Translations under genes and position numbers: made by a program
Notes under the pieces: model-generated
Told to the model about the DNA's origin: nothing
Databases searched by the model: none
Seen by the model: the letters and a program-made list of their open reading frames with translations, nothing else
Shown here: piece after piece, positions 5,156 through 5,179 of the stretch
How the letters are laid out: every line of letters starts with the position of its first letter
Numbering within the stretch: the first letter of the stretch is position 1
Origin: Clostridiales bacterium
GTDB lineage: Bacteria > Bacillota > Clostridia > Oscillospirales > Oscillospiraceae
Reading direction: 5' to 3'
NCBI GenBank assembly: GCA_003522945.1
Contig: DPHR01000031.1
Location: 2,704 to 7,882, forward strand
DNA: 5,179 nt

Positions 5156-5179
5156 GAGCGTGTCAAAAAAGTATTTTTG

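Noticed and set aside
5165..5179. A-run and T-run (AAAAA GTA TTTTT) at the right edge as a terminator or array edge
   Set aside because: It is too short, has no GC stem, and is cut by the window end. There are no repeats with spacers that would suggest a CRISPR array.

Overview
The window looks like a chromosomal stretch from a fairly GC-rich Clostridia-type Firmicute. I infer this from strong AGGAGG-type ribosome binding sites, a type III-A CRISPR effector operon, and a small ECF sigma factor followed by a single-pass membrane protein with a short cytoplasmic tail. The species cannot be named from this sequence alone. I estimated base composition by eye and did not count it.

Left three quarters (1-3902, + strand): the distal part of a type III-A (Csm) CRISPR-Cas operon, in the order csm2 (5' end cut by the window), csm3, csm4, csm5, cas6. 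The genes are packed with 4-20 bp overlaps or a 5 bp gap (csm2/csm3 5 bp gap, csm3/csm4 20 bp overlap, csm4/csm5 ATGA, csm5/cas6 TTGA), so they are probably one translationally coupled transcript. Together they encode the small subunit (Csm2), the target-RNA-cleaving backbone (Csm3), the crRNA 5'-handle cap (Csm4), the crRNA 3'-end subunit (Csm5) and the repeat-cleaving endonuclease (Cas6). cas10 should lie just left of the window. No CRISPR array, csm6, cas1 or cas2 is visible here.

The most notable feature is csm3, the subunit that cuts target RNA. It carries an in-frame amber (TAG) codon at 958-960. The frame stays open for 49 more codons and encodes the family's conserved glycine-rich C-terminal motif (LDYLGGHGSRGSGRV), ending in a TAA at 1108-1110 inside the start of csm4. 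Full length would be 221 residues, normal for Csm3. The stop is thus a single-codon interruption: a recent nonsense mutation, a sequence error, or a codon that is suppressed or recoded.

Right quarter (3903-5179): a near-perfect stem-loop (3928-3968) separates the CRISPR operon from two convergent minus-strand genes. These are an ECF sigma-70 factor (5044-4565) and, overlapping it by 8 bp, a 200-residue single-pass membrane protein (4572-3970) that is probably its anti-sigma regulator. Upstream of the sigma gene are a TATAAT hexamer and a perfect 14-bp stem-loop (5124-5155). This pair is probably an ordinary housekeeping or stress cassette marking the edge of the CRISPR locus.
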